A stretch of DNA of 64,000 nt from Pseudarthrobacter sp. NS4. Its GTDB lineage: Bacteria; Actinomycetota; Actinomycetes; Actinomycetales; Micrococcaceae. The stretch is from positions 744,001-808,000 of the forward strand of contig NZ_CP103288.1 of NCBI RefSeq assembly GCF_024758005.1, given 5' to 3'. Both the position numbers and the translations under genes were made by a program. Shown here piece by piece: positions 8,433 to 17,489 of this stretch. Every line of letters starts with the position of its first letter. Position 1 is the stretch's first letter. The notes beneath the pieces were generated by a model, which did not search any database, had not been told where the DNA came from, and saw nothing but the letters and a program-made list of their open reading frames with translations.

Positions 8433-10742
8433 CTAGCCGAAGTACTTCGGCAGGGTCCCCTCGTGGGCTTCCCGGAGCGCGTCCAGGGACAGGCTCTCAA
8501 CGCCGTTGATCTCCAGGGTGCCGCTGGCCGCGTCCACCACGCCAATGCGGGTGTGGGCGAAGCCGCGGGCGGTGCACATGTCCGTGAACCGCACTTCCTC
8601 CGAGCGGGGGACACCCACGACAGCACGGCCCTGGGACTCGGAGAACAGCGCCGTGAACAGGTCCACGCCGTCCCGGTCCAGGACATCCTGCAGTGCGATC
8701 CGGGCACCGACGCCGTAGCGCAGCGAGGATTCCACGAGGGCCGCCGCGAGGCCACCCTCGGACAGGTCATGGGCAGAGTCGATCATGCCGTCACGCGACG
8801 CGTTGATCAGGATTTCGCCCAGGGCACGTTCGGTGTCGAGGTCCACCTTCGGGGGCAGCCCGCCCAGGTGGCCGCGGATGTTGGCCCACTCCGAACCGTC
8901 CAGTTCGGCAGCCGTGGTACCCAGCAGGTAGATGGCCTGGCCGTCCTCACGCCAGCCCGACGGCGTGCGGCGGGCAACGTCGTCGAGCTTGCCCAGCACA
9001 GCCACCACGGGGGAGGGGTGGATGGGCGTGGTGCCCGTCTGGTTGTAGAGGGAGACGTTGCCGCCCGTGACCGGGATTCCCAGCGTCATGCACGCGTCGG
9101 ACAGGCCGCGGATGGCCTCGGCCAGCTGCCACATGACGTCCGGGTCCTCAGGAGAGCCGAAGTTGAGGCAGTCGCTGACGGCCATGGGAACGGCACCAGA
9201 GGTGGCCACGTTGCGGTAGGCCTCGGCCAGCGCCAGCTGCGCGCCGTGGTACGGGTCAAGGTAGGTGTAGCGGCCGTTGGCGTCGGTGGCCAGGGCAACG
9301 CCAAGGCCGGTTTCCTCATCCACGCGCACCACGCCGGCGTCGTCCGGGAACGCCATGGAGGTGTTGCCTCCGACGTAGCGGTCGTACTGGTCCGTGATCC
9401 AGGACTTGGAGCACATGTTCGGCGACGCCACCAGTTCGGTGACGGCCTTGGCAAGCTCAGCCGGTGCGGAGGGCCGGCCGGCGTCCTGCACAGACCCGGT
9501 GAAGGAGTCAGCCTGGACGTTGTCCTGCCACTGGGGACGGGCAAACGGACGGTCGTAGACCGGGCCGTCGTGAGCCACGGTGCGCGGATCAACGTCGACA
9601 ATCACCTCGCCTTCCCAGGTGATGATGAGGCGCCCGCTGTCCGTCACCTCGCCCAGCCAGGCGTATTCCACAGCCCATTTGTCCATGACGGCTTCGAACG
9701 CTTCAACGTTCTCCGGGGTGACCACGGCCATCATGCGTTCCTGCGACTCGGACATCAGGATCTCGCCCGGGGTCAGTGTGGGGTCGCGCAGCAGCACGGA
9801 GGTCAACTCGACGGCCATGCCGCCGTCACCGTTGGAGGCAAGTTCGGAGGTGGCGCAGGAGATGCCGGCGGCACCCAGGTCCTGGATGCCCTCCACCAGG
9901 GAGCCCTTGAAGAGTTCGAGGCAGCACTCGATGAGGACCTTCTCGGCGAAGGGATCACCCACCTGGACAGCGGGGCGCTTGGACGGCTTGGTGTCGTCGA
10001 AGGACTCGGAGGCCAGCACGGACGCGCCGCCGATGCCGTCACCGCCGGTACGGGCACCGAACAGGACCACCTTGTTGCCCTTGCCGGACGCGTTGGCCAG
10101 GCGGATGTCCTCGTGGCGCATAACGCCCACGGCCAGCGCGTTCACCAGCGGGTTGCCCTGGTAGACGGAGTCGAACACCATTTCGCCGCCGATGTTGGGC
10201 AGGCCCAGGGAGTTGCCGTAGCCGCCGATGCCGGCAACGGCACCGTGCATGACGCGCGCCGTGTCCGGGTGGTCGATGGCGCCGAAGCGCAGCGGGTCCA
10301 TGACTGCCACGGGGCGGGCGCCCATGGAAATGATGTCGCGGACAATGCCGCCGATGCCGGTGGCGGCACCCTGATAGGGCTCCACGAACGACGGCGAGTT
10401 GTGCGATTCGATTTTGAAGGTGACGGCCCAGCCGTCCCCCAGATTGGTGACGCCGGCGTTCTCGCCGATGCCCACCAGCATGTCCTTCTTCATCTCCGCG
10501 GTCACCTTTTCGCCGAACTGGCGCAGGTGGTTCTTCGAAGACTTGTAGGAGCAGTGCTCACTCCACATCACCGAGTACATGGCCAGTTCGGCGCCTGTGG
10601 GGCGGCGGCCCAGGACCTTGATGATCTCGTCGAACTCGTTGCGCTTCAGGCCCAGCTCGGCCCAGGGCAGCTCGGTATCAGGAGTCTTCGCGGCGTTCTC
10701 GACTGTGTCGATGTTGAACTTCTTGGTGGTTTCGATGCTCAC
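8433..10742 (-). CDS. purL: phosphoribosylformylglycinamidine synthase subunit II
   Basis: 769 residues, the small PurL form that works with separate PurQ and PurS. It uses ATP and PurQ-supplied ammonia to convert FGAR to FGAM in step 4 of purine synthesis. [16 protein letters not shown] (about residues 60-75) is the conserved N-terminal signature. [15 protein letters not shown] (about 233) and the second repeat [14 protein letters not shown] (about 560) mark the two AIRS/PurM-like halves. The start overlaps the purQ stop by 4 bp (ATGA), so translation is coupled. Complete and typical. Confidence 0.98.
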   Translation of the reverse strand: MSIETTKKFNIDTVENAAKTPDTELPWAELGLKRNEFDEIIKVLGRRPTGAELAMYSVMWSEHCSYKSSKNHLRQFGEKVTAEMKKDMLVGIGENAGVTNLGDGWAVTFKIESHNSPSFVEPYQGAATGIGGIVRDIISMGARPVAVMDPLRFGAIDHPDTARVMHGAVAGIGGYGNSLGLPNIGGEMVFDSVYQGNPLVNALAVGVMRHEDIRLANASGKGNKVVLFGARTGGDGIGGASVLASESFDDTKPSKRPAVQVGDPFAEKVLIECCLELFKGSLVEGIQDLGAAGISCATSELASNGDGGMAVELTSVLLRDPTLTPGEILMSESQERMMAVVTPENVEAFEAVMDKWAVEYAWLGEVTDSGRLIITWEGEVIVDVDPRTVAHDGPVYDRPFARPQWQDNVQADSFTGSVQDAGRPSAPAELAKAVTELVASPNMCSKSWITDQYDRYVGGNTSMAFPDDAGVVRVDEETGLGVALATDANGRYTYLDPYHGAQLALAEAYRNVATSGAVPMAVSDCLNFGSPEDPDVMWQLAEAIRGLSDACMTLGIPVTGGNVSLYNQTGTTPIHPSPVVAVLGKLDDVARRTPSGWREDGQAIYLLGTTAAELDGSEWANIRGHLGGLPPKVDLDTERALGEILINASRDGMIDSAHDLSEGGLAAALVESSLRYGVGARIALQDVLDRDGVDLFTALFSESQGRAVVGVPRSEEVRFTDMCTARGFAHTRIGVVDAASGTLEINGVESLSLDALREAHEGTLPKYFG

Positions 10743-11512
10743 TTGGCGCCTCCCACAATCTTGGTCAAAACGGAAGTGAAGAAGCCCAGTCCGTCGGTGT
10801 CCGAACCGCCGATGCCGTCCAGGGATTCGGGTCCGAAGCCCACCTCCACGGCGTGCTCGGGGTGCGGCATGAGGCCAACAACGTTGCCGGCCGCGTTGGA
10901 GATGCCGGCGATGTCGCGGCGGGAACCGTTCGGGTTGAAGCCCACGTAGCGGAACACCACGCGGCCTTCTGCCTCAAGCGCGTCCAGCGTCTTGTCGTCC
11001 GCGATGTACTGGCCGTCCTGGTTCTTCAGCGGGACGGTGATCTCCTGGCCCGCTTCGTAGTCCACGGTCCAGGCGGTGTTGCTGTTTTCGACGCGCAGCA
11101 CCTGGTCACGGCACATGAATTTCAGATGGTCGTTCTTAATCATTGAACCCGGAAGCAGGTGCGACTCGGTGAGAATCTGGAAGCCGTTGCAGATGCCCAG
11201 GACCGGCAGTTTGGCATCGGAGTTTGCTGCGTCGATGATCTTGGACATCAGTGGTGCGAAGCGGGCAATGGCGCCGGCGCGGAGGTAGTCGCCGTAGGAG
11301 AATCCGCCGGGAATCACGACGGCGTCAACGTCACCAAGCTCAGTGTCGGCGTGCCAGAGTTCGACGGCGGTGCCGCCGGCCAGGCGTACGGCGCGGGCGG
11401 CGTCGCGGTCATCCAGGGTGCCGGGGAAGGTAACGACGCCGATGCGCGCGCCTGCCAGGCGCGGCTCGGCCGCGGCTGCAACGGCTTCGCCGATCAGGGG
11501 AAGTTCAGTCAT
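10739..11512 (-). CDS. purQ: phosphoribosylformylglycinamidine synthase subunit I (glutaminase)
   Basis: 257 residues, class I glutamine amidotransferase that hydrolyses glutamine and channels ammonia to PurL. The nucleophilic Cys is in VLGICNGFQ and the catalytic His/Glu in [27 protein letters not shown] is the glutamine-binding block. About 30 residues longer than the Bacillus protein, with a short N-terminal extension ([21 protein letters not shown]) before the usual RIGVVTFPG start. Separated by 1 bp from purS and overlapping purL. Confidence 0.97.
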   Translation of the reverse strand: MTELPLIGEAVAAAAEPRLAGARIGVVTFPGTLDDRDAARAVRLAGGTAVELWHADTELGDVDAVVIPGGFSYGDYLRAGAIARFAPLMSKIIDAANSDAKLPVLGICNGFQILTESHLLPGSMIKNDHLKFMCRDQVLRVENSNTAWTVDYEAGQEITVPLKNQDGQYIADDKTLDALEAEGRVVFRYVGFNPNGSRRDIAGISNAAGNVVGLMPHPEHAVEVGFGPESLDGIGGSDTDGLGFFTSVLTKIVGGAK

Positions 11513-11513
11513 C

Positions 11514-11765
11514 TCAGGCCTCGACGACCTCGACGTTGACGACGTCCTCGATCACGGGGTTGGAGAGGAGGGTCTCTGCGGCGTCGCGGGCCTGGGCCAG
11601 GATGTCCTCGGTCACCTCGCCGTCGACCGTCAGTTCAAAACGCTTGCCCTGGCGGACAGAGCTGAAGCTGGTGAAGCCCAGCCGGGGGAGAGCGCCGACG
11701 ATCGCCTTCCCCTGCGGGTCCAGAATCTCGGGCTTGGGCATGACGTCAACAACGATCCGGGGCAT
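11514..11765 (-). CDS. purS: phosphoribosylformylglycinamidine synthase subunit PurS
   Basis: 83 residues, the small dimeric bridging subunit of the PurLQS complex. [21 protein letters not shown] at the N-terminus and [12 protein letters not shown] in the middle are diagnostic. The frame is open further upstream, but 11765 is the start consistent with family length. First gene of the purSQL operon. A possible -10 box TAGAAT reads on the minus strand at 11889-11894, about 125 bp upstream. Confidence 0.95.
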   Translation of the reverse strand: MPRIVVDVMPKPEILDPQGKAIVGALPRLGFTSFSSVRQGKRFELTVDGEVTEDILAQARDAAETLLSNPVIEDVVNVEVVEA

Positions 11766-12020
11766 CCGGTAACTCCTGTGCGTGAGCTTGGGTAAGGGCG
11801 CAGCGGAGTGGTGCCGTCTCACGCCGTACCGGGTTGTGATGACTGTTGGTGGACAGTGAGGACGGGCGCTCCGCGAGCTTGCCATATCATTCTACCGGCC
11901 GGAATGCCTGCGCCTGTATTCGGCCGAATCGGCCCCCTGGCCGTTACAGCATGCAGCGTTCGACGGCCCCACCGGCCAGTGGTTCTGGAGTTGCCGGAGC
12001 CGCTTCATTAGGATTGCTGG
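11766..12020. other. intergenic region between divergent purS and a small membrane protein
   Basis: 255 bp with no supported gene. Contains the candidate minus-strand -10 TAGAAT (11889-11894) for purSQL. I see no purine riboswitch-like core. Confidence 0.4.
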
Positions 12021-12206
12021 ATGACAGAGAAATCGAGGTCCGTCCTATTGCCGATGGTTGCCGCGGCCGTGTTCGCCGGTCTGGGCCGGATGGTGCTGCA
12101 GAAGGTCAAGGCTGACCGCCTGGCGCGGCAAAACCGGGTGGCTGGTCCGCTTGATGAGAAGACCCGGCAGTGGATCAGCGAGGTGGTCCGGACGCCGCGG
12201 CAGTAG
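12021..12206 (+). CDS. small hypothetical membrane protein
   Basis: 61 residues: one predicted hydrophobic helix (SVLLPMVAAAVFAGLGRMVL, about 7-26) followed by a basic, soluble tail (KVKADRLARQNR). The frame is closed cleanly by a strong terminator, which supports it being expressed. No recognised family; function unknown. Confidence 0.6.
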   Translation: MTEKSRSVLLPMVAAAVFAGLGRMVLQKVKADRLARQNRVAGPLDEKTRQWISEVVRTPRQ

Positions 12207-12234
12207 CGAGGCCCGTTCTTCAACGCCGTGACGA

Positions 12235-12260
12235 GGGCGCCCTTCGGGGCGCCCTTTTTT
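12235..12260 (+). terminator. rho-independent terminator
   Basis: Perfect 8-bp stem GGGCGCCC around a TTCG tetraloop followed by six T residues, a textbook intrinsic terminator. Confidence 0.95.
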
Positions 12261-12457
12261 CGTGTCTGGCTCATCTCCGCACTGCCCTGTGACCCGTCCA
12301 AAATTTACGTTTATGTCCTATGTCATATCTGGCTATCACTCTGTACTGTTTGAACGAGCTGGTCATATTCATTGACAAGATCTGTAATTGGATGTGCCAC
12401 GCCTGTCGTTTCGGGCCCCCAACCATGGCTGGGCCGGTACATCGTGAAAGGGTGCAG

Positions 12458-15400
12458 GTGGGATCAACTGGAAAGAGCACCATCCGGGGCGGGGGACTCC
12501 GGAAGGCGGCGGCGCTGGCCGTCGGGTTGCCGCTTCTCCTGACGTCAATGGCTATGAGTCCCGCCACCGCGGCGCCGGCCAGCCAGGAGAAGCAGGCAGC
12601 AACAACAAGCCCGGCCGCTGCCCACTTCGAGGACGGCCGCTACATTGTGGTGCTGGCAGGGGCGGCTGCAGCGGCCTATGAAGGTGATATTCCCGGCCTG
12701 GCTGCCACCAAACCCCGGAAGGGCAGGAAGCTGGACGCCGGCAGCCCCAACTACAAGGCCTACGACTCACACCTCCGCAAGCAGCAGCGGGATGTGGCGG
12801 CTGCCCAGGGCGTTACTCCCGACAAGCAGTACACCGCAGCCCTCAACGGATTCCGTGCCGAACTCACCGCTGCCCAGGCCATGGCCCTTTCGAAGGACAA
12901 CCGGATACTGGTGGTGGCGCCCGATGTGGAGAACGCCCCCGATTACACCACCACGGATTTCCTCAGGCTCACGGGCTCCGATGGCATCTGGGCCAAACAG
13001 TTCGGCGGGGAGGCAAACGCGGGTAAGGGCGTGGTGGTGGGAGTCATCGACTCCGGCTACGCACCCGACAACCCGTTCCTGCAGGGCGAACCGGTGCAGC
13101 CGCTCCAGGGCCCGGCGCAGGTGGGCGTTCCGTACCGCACGGCAGAAGGCCGGATTGCCATGCTGAAGGCTGACGGCACCACCTTCGAAGGCGAATGCCA
13201 GAAGGGCGAGGGAACCGGTGCTGCATTCGACGGTTCGTTGTGCAACTCAAAGGTCATCGGTGCGCGCTACTTCGCCGACTCCTTCCTGCAGTACGTTGCC
13301 CCTGAAAACCGTGCACCGGAAGAACTTATTTCCCCCGTTGATGTTGGCAGCCACGGAACCCACACCGCCACCACGGCCGCCGGCAACGCGAACGTTGAGC
13401 AGGTGATCGACGGCGCCGGCTTCGGCAAGAGCTCAGGTGTTGCTCCCGCCGCCAAGGTGTCGGTGTACAAAATCTGTTGGGAAGACACCAACCCCGCCAC
13501 CGGCGGCTGCTACTCGTCCGCTTCCGTCGAAGCGGTGGAAGCGGCCATCAAGGACGGCGTGGATGTCCTGAACTACTCCATTTCGGGCAACAACAACAGC
13601 ACCACAGATCCTGTTGCGCTGGCCTTCCTGAATGCCGCCGCGGCCGGTGTGTTTGTTTCCGCATCAGCCGGGAACTCAGGCCCCGCCGTCTCCACGGTCA
13701 ACCATGCCTCACCCTGGCTAACCACCGTTGCCGCCTCGACTTTCCCCAGCGACCTGCTCGGAACGGTCAAGGTCTCCGACGGCTCGCAGTACCGCGGCGC
13801 ATCCATCATGAAGACTGAAGTGGCAGACAAGCCGGTGATGGTCGCTGAGGCCGCGGCCGCGGCGGGAGCAGTGAACCCCAACCTCTGCGCTCCCGGCACC
13901 CTGGATCCAGCCAAGGTGGCCGGCAAAGTAGTGGTGTGTGACCGGGGAGTTGTAGACCGGACAGCGAAGAGCCAGGAAGTCCAGGACAAGGGCGGCGTGG
14001 GCATGATCCTGGTGAACCTCACCAGCAGCTCCGAGGACGCCGACAACCACGTGCTCCCCACCGTTCACGTCAACGCTCCCAAGAGCCTGCAGCTGAAGTC
14101 CAGGCTGGAGGCGAACCCGGCACTGACGGTCAGCCTGGTCAAGGGCGACCTGACCGGTGAACCGCCGGCTCCGGCCCCGCAGATCGCCGGCTTCTCCTCC
14201 CGCGGCCCCACCCTCGCATCCGGGAGTGACCTGCTGAAGCCGGATATTGCAGCACCCGGGGTCAACGTCCTGGCAGGCGTCTCCACCATCGGCAACGACG
14301 GCGACCAGTTCGGCTTTATGTCCGGTACGTCCATGGCGGCTCCCCACATCGCAGGCTTCGGTGCCCTGGTGCTCAGCAAGCAACCCGCCTGGACCCCGGC
14401 CATGGTGAAGTCGGCGATGATGACCACGGCCTACCCGCTGGTTAACCCGGACGGTTCCGCCAACAACGACCCCTTCCAGGGCGGCGCCGGCCACATCGAC
14501 TCCACCCGGGTCCTCGACCCCGGGCTGGTCTACAACTCGGGCATCAAGGACTGGCTCGGCTTCCTCAACGGACAGGGAGTGGACACCGGCGCGCCGCAGG
14601 CCGGCACCATCGCCGCCCGGGACCTCAACCTGCCCTCCATCGCACTGGGCAGCCTCGTGGGAGAAGTCCAGGTCAAGCGTCAGCTGACTGCCCTGGTACC
14701 AGGCATGTACCGTCCGGAAGTCAATATGCCCGACTTCAACGTCCAGGTGGAACCCAAGGCCCTGAACTTCGCCAGGGCAGGCCAGACCCGTGAAGTAACT
14801 TTGACGATCCGGAACGGCAGCGCCCCGGTCGGCAAGTTCAGCACCGGAACCCTGGCATGGAAGGGTCCCCGTACGGTGAGCTCACCGATAGCCATCCGGC
14901 CCGTCGATGCGCAGATCGCTCCGTCGTTCTCCTTCAGCTCCGCAACCGGCAATGGAAGCGCCACGATGGAACTTGTGTCCGGTTCGGACAGCCCAATCGC
15001 CGTGGGCGTGGAGGGGCTGGCGCCCCTGGGCCAGACCGCCATCACGAAGACGCCCGGCGAGTACGCGCCCACAAACGATGCGCACAATGCACTGCTGCAG
15101 ATAGATGTTCCTGCGGGAGCATCGTTCGCCCGGCTGGGCGTCCAGGCCCAATCCGACGACGTCGACTGGGACATCGTGGTGTACGCACCGAACGTTTTGG
15201 GCGGCTTCACCGCCACCCAGGTGGCCACCGCCTCCGCCAGCGAATTCCTGGACCTTGAGTCTCCCCGTGCCGGGACGTATTACATCGTGGCCAACCTGTA
15301 CTCCACCCCGGACAGCGGCGCTGCCACGGCGTCCGTTCAGGCGGTGTCCTTCGCGGGCGACGCCGGCAACCTCACGGTGGAGCCAAACCCGATTGCCGCA

Positions 15401-15589
15401 CCGAACGGCACCGCCACGTCGGCCACGCTGTCCTGGTCCGGGCTGTCCCAGGGGTCCTATCTCTCACGCCTGAGCCTGGGCGGGAACGGCATCCGCACCT
15501 GGGTGAGCGTCCAGATTGGCCCGGCAGCCTCCGCAGCTCCGGCCGGGGCTCCTGCGCTGGCCCTGGCGCAGGCGGTACCGGCAGCCTGA
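12458..15589 (+). CDS. secreted subtilisin-like serine protease (S8 family)
   Basis: About 1,043 residues from GTG 12458, with GAAAGG six bases upstream. The frame opens at 12320 and other starts (12425, 12452) are possible. Order: signal peptide (LRKAAALAVGLPLLLTSMA), an I9-type propeptide (RYIVVLAG...LNGFRAELTAAQA), then the S8 domain. The triad is Asp about 198 (VGVIDSGYA), His about 299 (GSHGTHTA) and Ser about 625 (SGTSMAAPH). A PA domain (about 450-570) is inserted before the Ser block, and Fn3-like beta domains fill the C-terminal 350 residues. No LPxTG or membrane anchor, so probably released. Plant-cucumisin-like layout. It faces an operon with two SSI-fold proteins. Confidence 0.93.
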   Translation: MGSTGKSTIRGGGLRKAAALAVGLPLLLTSMAMSPATAAPASQEKQAATTSPAAAHFEDGRYIVVLAGAAAAAYEGDIPGLAATKPRKGRKLDAGSPNYKAYDSHLRKQQRDVAAAQGVTPDKQYTAALNGFRAELTAAQAMALSKDNRILVVAPDVENAPDYTTTDFLRLTGSDGIWAKQFGGEANAGKGVVVGVIDSGYAPDNPFLQGEPVQPLQGPAQVGVPYRTAEGRIAMLKADGTTFEGECQKGEGTGAAFDGSLCNSKVIGARYFADSFLQYVAPENRAPEELISPVDVGSHGTHTATTAAGNANVEQVIDGAGFGKSSGVAPAAKVSVYKICWEDTNPATGGCYSSASVEAVEAAIKDGVDVLNYSISGNNNSTTDPVALAFLNAAAAGVFVSASAGNSGPAVSTVNHASPWLTTVAASTFPSDLLGTVKVSDGSQYRGASIMKTEVADKPVMVAEAAAAAGAVNPNLCAPGTLDPAKVAGKVVVCDRGVVDRTAKSQEVQDKGGVGMILVNLTSSSEDADNHVLPTVHVNAPKSLQLKSRLEANPALTVSLVKGDLTGEPPAPAPQIAGFSSRGPTLASGSDLLKPDIAAPGVNVLAGVSTIGNDGDQFGFMSGTSMAAPHIAGFGALVLSKQPAWTPAMVKSAMMTTAYPLVNPDGSANNDPFQGGAGHIDSTRVLDPGLVYNSGIKDWLGFLNGQGVDTGAPQAGTIAARDLNLPSIALGSLVGEVQVKRQLTALVPGMYRPEVNMPDFNVQVEPKALNFARAGQTREVTLTIRNGSAPVGKFSTGTLAWKGPRTVSSPIAIRPVDAQIAPSFSFSSATGNGSATMELVSGSDSPIAVGVEGLAPLGQTAITKTPGEYAPTNDAHNALLQIDVPAGASFARLGVQAQSDDVDWDIVVYAPNVLGGFTATQVATASASEFLDLESPRAGTYYIVANLYSTPDSGAATASVQAVSFAGDAGNLTVEPNPIAAPNGTATSATLSWSGLSQGSYLSRLSLGGNGIRTWVSVQIGPAASAAPAGAPALALAQAVPAA

Positions 15590-15616
15590 CAACTGCATCC
15601 TGGGAGGAAAGCGGGT

Positions 15617-15653
15617 CCCGGACGGCGAACACCGTCCGGGGCCCTTTGCTTTT
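15617..15653 (+). terminator. subtilase terminator
   Basis: Perfect 9-bp stem CCCGGACGG / CCGTCCGGG (15617-15640) with a 6-nt loop, followed by a T-rich stretch, between the convergent subtilase and SSI-like genes. Confidence 0.75.
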
Positions 15654-15671
15654 CCCGGCCGGCCGAAGGGC

Positions 15672-16004
15672 TCAAGTGGCGGCGCCGCCCAGCAGTGGTG
15701 CCATGGTGTTCCAACGGGATATCTCGCAGCCATCAGTCCGGGAAAAGGCGGACTCCACCTGCCGCCCATTGAAGGTGCCGCTGACCACTGCAACCTGTGG
15801 TCCCCCATACTGCTGCGTGCAGAGCTTTGGCGGCCCCGGTTCCGGAAAGAAAATCTGCTCACCGAACTGTTCCACGGCGGCCAGCGCCGCCTGTGGGTCC
15901 GGCACTGTGCTTTGACCCACCGGCCGTCCGCCGTCTGCCACGAGGCGGAACACATGCTCGGTGGCATCGGGATGTTCACGCAGCCGGATGGTCAGGTCGA
16001 TCAT
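15672..16004 (-). CDS. SSI-like (subtilisin-inhibitor-fold) protein without signal peptide
   Basis: 110 residues starting MIDLTIRLREHPDATEHVF; the start overlaps the upstream stop (ATGA). The C-terminal block LCTQQYGGPQVAVVSGTFNG and DGCEISRW matches the Streptomyces subtilisin inhibitor pattern (Cys, YGP-like turn, beta hairpin, second Cys). It lacks a signal peptide and the first Cys pair that SSI and the lipoprotein at 16911-17489 carry. It therefore looks like a cytoplasmic, single-disulfide or disulfide-free variant. Last gene of the OhrR-like operon and convergent with the subtilase. Inhibitory activity is not shown by sequence. Confidence 0.78.
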   Translation of the reverse strand: MIDLTIRLREHPDATEHVFRLVADGGRPVGQSTVPDPQAALAAVEQFGEQIFFPEPGPPKLCTQQYGGPQVAVVSGTFNGRQVESAFSRTDGCEISRWNTMAPLLGGAAT

Positions 16005-16933
16005 TCCAGCACACCGGCCGATGCCTCCGCCAGCACAACTGCCAGCCTCTCCCGCAGCACGGCAGCCTCCGCCGAGAAGGACCGTTGGTACTCCACATAC
16101 GCGGCCTTGCCCTGCGGTGTCTCGATGGGAATTGCAGGGTAGCCCCATTCGGCCAGGTCGTACGGGGAGGCCTGCATGTCCATGGCGCGGATCCGCCAGG
16201 ACAATTCGAAGCAATCCATGACCAGTTCGCTGGGAAGCAGGGGCAACAGTTTGTAGGCCCACTTGTACAGGTCCATGTTGGCGTGCAGGCAGCCGGGCTG
16301 TTCCATGTGCCGCTGTGTTTCCCGGCTGGGTGCAAGCTCGTTTAGGGGAGTGGCATCCGGTGTGTAGAAACGGAAGGCGTCGAAGTGCGTGCAGCGGATC
16401 CGGTTCTCCTCCACCACCTTGTCCGTGCCGGCAGGCCCGAGGCGGAGCTGCAGGTACTCGTGGCGCTGGTCGAACCTGTCCTGGTGGTAAACCATCGCCC
16501 ATTCGTGCAGTCCGAAGCAGCCGAACTGGGCCGGCCGGGCTGCCGTGCCCCGCAGGATGATGCCGGCAAATGCCACGGCGTCGCGGCGGTCGGCGAGGAA
16601 GGCGTTTCGGTCAACGGTGACCGCGGTGCTTTCCGCCGGCAGCCCCAGGGAGGCGAGCTCGGCGTCGTCGAGCGCCCGGTAATGTTTCCAGCTCCTGCGC
16701 GCGGCCGCTGCGTCACCCACCAGGACAGCCCCGGCCCCGGGATGCCAGCGCCGCAACTGTCCTGGTTTCTGGGTGTAGTAAGTGAAGAGGAAGTCCTCCA
16801 CAGGGTGCTTCCGGCCGGCGGACCTTCGTGCCAGGTAGGGATCCGCGTAACGGTCAACGCGTTGGTGGTGGGCTGCTTCCCGTGCCTGCCGTTCGTCCGC
16901 CGCCAGGAGCCTAAGCTGCTCCACCGGCGGCAC
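16001..16933 (-). CDS. protein of the family annotated as 3-methyladenine DNA glycosylase
   Basis: About 310 residues. It belongs to an actinobacterial family commonly labelled 3-methyladenine DNA glycosylase; I recognise it from blocks such as HPVEDFLFTYY, PGQLRRWHPG, FGCFGLHEWAMVY and the C-terminal CLHANMDLYKWAYKL. I cannot see a helix-hairpin-helix or AAG/MPG active-site signature, so the enzymatic label is inherited, not proven. GTG 16933 has GAAGGA eight bases upstream; ATG 16942 is an alternative. Either start overlaps the end of the preceding SSI-like gene. The stop overlaps the next SSI-like start, so all three genes are translationally coupled. Confidence 0.72.
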   Translation of the reverse strand: MPPVEQLRLLAADERQAREAAHHQRVDRYADPYLARRSAGRKHPVEDFLFTYYTQKPGQLRRWHPGAGAVLVGDAAAARRSWKHYRALDDAELASLGLPAESTAVTVDRNAFLADRRDAVAFAGIILRGTAARPAQFGCFGLHEWAMVYHQDRFDQRHEYLQLRLGPAGTDKVVEENRIRCTHFDAFRFYTPDATPLNELAPSRETQRHMEQPGCLHANMDLYKWAYKLLPLLPSELVMDCFELSWRIRAMDMQASPYDLAEWGYPAIPIETPQGKAAYVEYQRSFSAEAAVLRERLAVVLAEASAGVLE

Positions 16934-17489
16934 CAAGTACATCCTTCGCAGCATCCCAGGCGCTGATCTCACAGCCGTTGGTGCGGGCGAATTCAGCGTC
17001 CACGGGAACGCCGTCCACCATGCCCGTTACGGTAGCTTTTTGGGGTCCGCCGTACTGCTGGGTGCATGCCTGGTCGGTGCCGGGAGCAGGATCGCTGAGC
17101 AATGCGGCGTTTTGCTTAAGGGCTGCGCACGCGGCTTCCGGTGCGGGGTGGCTGCTTTCGGCGGCAGGGATGCCTGCTTCACACACCAGGGTGTGGCTCA
17201 CCTCGGGCTCGCCTTCGGCCGGGATGATGATGATGGCCAGCTCGGCATTGCCCTGGCCCGGCCCTGCAGCGGGTGGCTGTGGGGGTTCCGGCGCGGGCGC
17301 CGGAACGGAGGTCTCTGCGTCGGGTGAGGGTACAGGAGTCCCGGGAGCCGTCGCGGAGGGGGAGGTCTGCATTGGCGAAGGCGAAGGGGACCCACCCTCC
17401 GGTGCGGGGGTGCAGGATGTCAGCATCCCTGCCGCGATGGCCAGCGCTGCAGCCTGGAGTCGCAGATTACGCATCGCCCGACGCCTCAT
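16911..17489 (-). CDS. SSI-like lipoprotein
   Basis: 192 residues. Signal peptide ending in a lipobox (AAGMLTSC, Cys about 26), then a Pro/Ser/Thr-rich linker of about 50 residues, then a C-terminal SSI-type domain. All four conserved cysteines are seen: TLVCEAG, HPAPEAAC, QACTQQYGG and TNGCEIS. The residue that aligns with the SSI P1 position is Gln (CTQQYGG) instead of the usual Met, Lys or Arg. Start 17489 has AAGGGA overlapping the MarR stop; ATG 17474 is an alternative. Probably tethered to the outer face of the membrane. Protease inhibition is inferred from fold only. Confidence 0.82.
   Translation of the reverse strand: MRRRAMRNLRLQAAALAIAAGMLTSCTPAPEGGSPSPSPMQTSPSATAPGTPVPSPDAETSVPAPAPEPPQPPAAGPGQGNAELAIIIIPAEGEPEVSHTLVCEAGIPAAESSHPAPEAACAALKQNAALLSDPAPGTDQACTQQYGGPQKATVTGMVDGVPVDAEFARTNGCEISAWDAAKDVLGAAGGAA

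Noticed and set aside
8463..10949. 828-codon plus-strand open frame antisense to purL and purQ
   Set aside because: Composition is His/Val/Gly-rich without family motifs, and the opposite strand encodes unmistakable PurL and PurQ. It is a GC-skew shadow frame.
15672..16502. 276-residue minus-strand frame reading through the glycosylase-family gene
   Set aside because: Only the last 110 residues are credible. The rest lies inside the coupled upstream gene in another frame.
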